64,000 nucleotides of DNA from a virus: IMG/VR virus record IMGVR_UViG_3300042542_005394, positions 1-64,000 of that record. One strand, 5' to 3'. The stretch's first letter is position 1. The number at the start of each line of letters is the position of its first letter. Position numbers and translations under genes: made by a program. This document shows positions 63,150-64,000 of this stretch, one piece after another. Below the pieces are notes generated by a model, which made no database searches, had not been told where the DNA came from, and was given only the letters and a program-made list of their open reading frames with translations.

Positions 63150-63947
63150 TTATTTGATTGTGTGTGGAGTTGGAACTCTTTTATCAAAGACCTGATTGTA
63201 CCAAAAATGGTATTGATATTTATTACCGTCTCCAACATCAAATAAACATACCGATTGATCAATGCTAGAAACTAATCCTGGCCACATTTCTAAACTCAGT
63301 AGGTGATTGTGCGGCTTATACCAATCATCTTGGAATAGTATATCTGCATCGAACCAAAAAAAGGTACCAGAATAGTGAAAACAACTATTGAAATAGCAGT
63401 CTTTGTCTGTTCTTAAACAACCAATAAAATTATATAATTTAGATTCTATTTTGGGTTTGACAAGATCAAAAAATAAATCAATATTATATTTCCATAATGT
63501 ATTTACCCAACAAGTTACGGCATAATCTTTTTCTGGATGAGAACATCCTTTCCCATGACCAAAAAATACAAAATTCTGTTCTTCATCATTTTTTAATAGG
63601 CTTCGTAATAGCGGAGCAGATTTATCAAAAAAGTGTGACGATTCTTTGGTGGTTGATGAGTTAATACATGGTATGATTATGGTTCTCGGATCATATAATT
63701 CATCTACAATCTTCTGAAACATAATATTATTATGGAACTCATTATTTGGGCTAGATACTGTTATTATTTTATAACCATTGAAAATATATAAATTTTGTTT
63801 TAATTTGGCTATGGCATAATGTATTTTTTCATGATTCACACAATGAAGATGAAATATAAAATGATAATTTATATTATTTTGACTATTATCTAACGTTGCA
63901 AAACTAGTATTTTCTTTTGTATTTTTGCATAAAAATTTAAACAACAT
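63150..63947 (-). CDS. Putative glycosyltransferase-like protein
   Basis: 265 residues from the ATG at 63947; the upstream in-frame TTG at 63962 has no ribosome binding site. Strands and helices alternate, with YKIITVSSPNNEFHNN, FVFFGHGKGCSHPE, and near the C terminus FHYSGTFFWFDADILF, which resembles a segment of capsule and polysaccharide enzymes (HFSGNFWWA-like). No catalytic residue can be named with confidence. It precedes nrdB by about 100 bases and is the last gene before the window edge. Confidence 0.45.
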   Translation of the reverse strand: MLFKFLCKNTKENTSFATLDNSQNNINYHFIFHLHCVNHEKIHYAIAKLKQNLYIFNGYKIITVSSPNNEFHNNIMFQKIVDELYDPRTIIIPCINSSTTKESSHFFDKSAPLLRSLLKNDEEQNFVFFGHGKGCSHPEKDYAVTCWVNTLWKYNIDLFFDLVKPKIESKLYNFIGCLRTDKDCYFNSCFHYSGTFFWFDADILFQDDWYKPHNHLLSLEMWPGLVSSIDQSVCLFDVGDGNKYQYHFWYNQVFDKRVPTPHTIK

Positions 63948-64000
63948 GACTTCTACACTCAATTAAATTTTTAACCATAATTGTGTAGATATCTAACTTA

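Noticed and set aside
1-64000. Integrated prophage
   Set aside because: No integrase, attachment site, repressor or flanking bacterial gene is visible; the window is phage-like throughout.

Overview
The window is a stretch of a large tailed double-stranded DNA phage genome (Caudoviricetes), AT-rich and almost completely coding. Evidence is a tape-measure-type protein, long tail and fibre proteins, and a phage-encoded replication set: DnaB-type helicase, DnaG-type primase, C-family polymerase, RecA, SSB, class I ribonucleotide reductase, PhoH and dNMP kinase. No rRNA, tRNA, CRISPR array, integrase, terminase or capsid gene was seen. The largest gap between genes is about 100 bases, so there is no gene-free stretch over 300 bases. 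The standard genetic code fits, with TAA, TAG and TGA all used as stops. The host cannot be read from the sequence; one membrane-anchored protein with a YfaP/DUF2135-like domain is of a type I associate with Planctomycetes, which is only a hint.

Left half (1-36440, plus strand): virion and tail module. It opens inside a giant gene (over 5,090 codons in the window, 5' end outside) whose product joins a tape-measure-like core to several apparent cargo domains: a HExxH metalloprotease-like segment, a Ca-binding EF-hand/dockerin-like segment, and an ADP-ribosyltransferase-like segment. These are separated by a repeated linker with the core GTDTVPAMLTPGEFVVN. Next come a beta-roll tail fibre, two paralogous tail proteins, a 1,680-residue probable baseplate hub protein, a 2,360-residue cysteine-rich protein, a 373-residue cysteine-rich protein and a small zinc-binding protein.

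Right half (36437-63947, minus strand, read right to left): a glycosyltransferase-like gene, nrdB, nrdA, a MazG-like pyrophosphohydrolase, phoH, an HNH nuclease, a row of small proteins, recA, a nuclease, dnaB, primase, dNMP kinase and a RecB/Cas4-like nuclease. A DNA polymerase III alpha follows, split into two genes with a DEDDh exonuclease and a 72-residue protein between the halves. Then come ssb with its own sigma70-like promoter and a hairpin terminator, a seven-gene glycosyltransferase-type cluster, a recombination island (nuclease, Rad52/ERF-like annealing protein, zinc ribbon) and the membrane-anchored YfaP-like protein. Most neighbours overlap by 1-20 bases, pointing to long polycistronic, translationally coupled transcripts. 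The two halves converge, and their terminal stop codons overlap.

The most interesting material is the cargo-and-linker architecture of the giant tape-measure-like polyprotein. After it come the exonuclease-interrupted split polymerase, the independently promoted ssb unit, a predicted hairpin that would hide the phoH ribosome binding site, and the sugar-transfer cluster lodged in the replication module.
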